DNA from: Acanthochlamys bracteata
Lineage: Eukaryota; Streptophyta; Magnoliopsida; Pandanales; Velloziaceae
Assembly: GCA_019914995.1 (NCBI GenBank)
Contig: CM034127.1
Coordinates: 4,092,001-4,156,000, forward strand
Direction of reading: 5' to 3'
Length of the DNA stretch: 64,000 nt
The notes beneath the pieces are model-generated. The model made no database searches. It saw nothing but the letters and a program-made list of their open reading frames with translations, and had not been told where the DNA came from. Position 1 is the first letter of the stretch. Every line of letters begins with the position of its first letter. Positions 62,298-64,000 of the stretch are shown here, one piece after another. Position numbers and translations under genes: made by a program.

Positions 62298-63381
62298 TCA
62301 CCCAACAGAATCTTCTATGGTTACCTCATTGCCGTCCTCCTCACCCTCATTCTCGGTATTGTCCTTCCCTTCACCACCAGGATCTTCCCTATCAGTCCCA
62401 TCACTGTTATTAGAGTCATTACCTCCATCCTGTGTCTCTGTATCAGACATTGAAGCATTCCCTCCATGGTCAAATCCACCTCCACTTTGAAGTTGTTGCT
62501 TAAAATCAGGCTCAACAATCTCAATCATGGTCCGTAATGCACGGTGCTCCTTGGTTAATTTGGGCAAAGCACTTGCGGCATTAGTCTGACTCCCTGATAC
62601 ATGGCCCTCAGAGCAACGAATTGGCACATCAGCATCAGCATCGTCAAACATGCTCGCCGGAGATTCATTCTCACCATGGACTGATGGCGCAGTACTTATA
62701 GCCCAGCTCCCTACAGGCTCCGAGGCTAATAGATCACTAGTTCTGATAGTTCCAGTCTCTGTATCGTCCAATGTCATGCTGTGTTCAACTTTTGGAGTGT
62801 CCCCAAGCTTGTTCATCTGTTTTTCCAACTCATGCTCAACCTGTAGCTCATCATCAAGTTGCATTGTGTCCTCTGCCATATTACTACACTTTTGCAAACA
62901 GAAATTCTGTCTGTTCAAGTATGCATCAATAACAGGGCTCTCTGTTCCAAGAACTTGTTCAGTATCATTGAGATCAGGCATAACAGCTGTGCATACACCC
63001 TCTATGTCTGAGCCAAAGCCGCCTACTGGCCTATCAGCACTTGTGAACTCTAGGTCCTGAGTATTCCCATCTTGGCTTTGCATGTCACAATCATGCTTCT
63101 GAGTCTCACTGGCATCATTGCCAGACACACTATTAGCATCTTCATCATTCTTAGGTGTGGAACAACCTGAAGCTTCGTGACAACCACTTCTTGGCAGTTC
63201 TCTTCCATTAGTATTTATGTTCCTTGTTGACAGTTCATTAAGATCTAACTTGAATGATGCAGTTTCATAGTTCTCCTCATCTTCCAGAGTTCTCTGCATT
63301 GCTTTGAGCTGTTCCTGCTGCTTTGTGAAAAGCGCAGATATTTCCTCGGTTGTGGAATAAAAGGCTCGCAACTGGGTCTCC
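62298..63381 (-). CDS. Last exon of a probable SMAD/FHA-domain coiled-coil protein (partial)
   Basis: A terminal exon encodes ~360 residues and begins at an acceptor (CATGCAG|GGAGACC). The first ~40 residues, with ETQLRAFYSTTEEISALF and KQQEQLKAMQRTLEDEENYE, form a coiled coil resembling the C-terminal region of a plant SMAD/FHA-domain protein (Arabidopsis At2g45460, recalled from memory). That gene lies two loci from DHDPS2 (At2g45440), which fits the order here. The rest is acidic, Ser/Asp/Glu-rich and low-complexity, ending EEDGNEVTIEDSVG. The FHA domain itself, a phosphothreonine-binding module, would lie upstream beyond position 64000, so family membership is inferred. The apparent ATG just before the exon is inside the intron. 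Confidence 0.65.
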
Positions 63382-64000
63382 CTGCATGATGCCACAAGCA
63401 GGTAAAAGTAGCGACTTTCTAATTAGCACAAAAAGTATTTGTACCGACAAAGCATCCAATGGTAATTATGTACTTAAACAAATAAAAAGTAAAAGAATCT
63501 GAAGAAAAAATCATCCCTTTAAGTGAAACTAAACAATCACCTATAAACTTGGAAATGTTCTGTAATAATAAAGAAGAGAAAATGATGCAAACCAACACAG
63601 GAAGAGAGTGTAGCATACTGCACAACAGAAGGACAACAAGTGTAAGCTTGAAACACCAAAGAACTTAAAAGAGTATACTAGCTAAGATTGAAGAGTAATA
63701 TACTAGTTTTAGCTTCATTAACTTCGTGAAGAATTTGAGAACCAATGTGATAAGTTATAAGGCATTCTTTGAGGTGGTATTCCATGATGTGCATTCATCA
63801 GACTGATCATGATCTTGTGCGAAATACCCAAGCACACTAGTCATCAACTAAACTTCACAAAGTCGAATGCAACAAGTTTCACCATCAAAAAAGTTGAATT
63901 GCCACCTTTAGCATCAAAGAAAATTGTAACAAAGAATTCATACATAGCACAGAAAGAACTAAAAACTTTAATATCTATTCTAATATACATTTCATCTTTT
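63382..64000 (-). other. Intron of the FHA-like gene, cut by the window edge
   Basis: AT-rich with no convincing exon. One acceptor-like site (TTCTGTTGTGCAG near 63,616-63,628) is followed by sequence that does not resemble coding DNA of this family. Confidence 0.45.

Overview
This window is nuclear DNA from a flowering plant, most likely a eudicot. It has large AT-rich spacers with miniature inverted-repeat transposons, GT-AG introns, and gene families specific to land plants (RopGAP, BPC, NAC/VND, plant-type LSD1-like LDL3, lysine-pathway DHDPS). I cannot name the species. No prokaryotic features, tRNA, CRISPR or viral genes were seen.

Layout. 3.0-6.9 kb (-): CRIB-containing Rop GTPase activating protein. 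7-13.5 kb: AT-rich spacer with Tourist-like MITEs, a ~780 bp inverted-repeat element and a possible organelle-DNA insertion. 13.6-17.1 kb (-): single-exon LRR receptor kinase of the MUSTACHES/MUSTACHES-like group, with an atypical kinase active site. 17.1-22.4 kb: no coding exon recognised. 22.4-31.1 kb (-): histone demethylase LDL3 in 8 exons (2086 aa). 32.5-37.1 kb (-): polyprenol reductase in 6 exons (336 aa). 38.6-40.1 kb (-): VND1/2/3-type NAC master regulator of xylem vessel differentiation. 40-50 kb: long spacer. 49.9-50.8 kb (-): HIS1-3-like linker histone H1. 54.2-56.1 kb (+): class II BASIC PENTACYSTEINE factor. 57.3-58.4 kb (-): an unannotated-looking cluster of box C/D snoRNAs with its own TATA/telo-box/site II promoter. 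58.5-61.6 kb (+): dihydrodipicolinate synthase in 3 exons (369 aa). 62.3-63.4 kb (-): last exon of a gene resembling the plant SMAD/FHA-domain protein next to DHDPS2 in Arabidopsis; it runs off the window.

For six genes I assembled the complete coding sequence exon by exon. Every junction keeps frame and uses GT-AG; the single-exon LRR kinase was read directly and the last gene is partial. There is no operon logic, but several genes touch chromatin (LDL3, H1, BPC) or vascular/cell-wall development (VND, RopGAP). Gene neighbours recall Arabidopsis pairs: VND1 beside HIS1-3, VND2 beside an LRR kinase, DHDPS2 beside an FHA gene.

The most interesting find is the snoRNA cluster. It holds three guide families: two match the peptidyl-transferase region of 25S rRNA and one matches 18S rRNA. 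One family is present twice, with one copy apparently decaying. The cluster is arranged head-to-head with DHDPS over a ~230 bp shared promoter.
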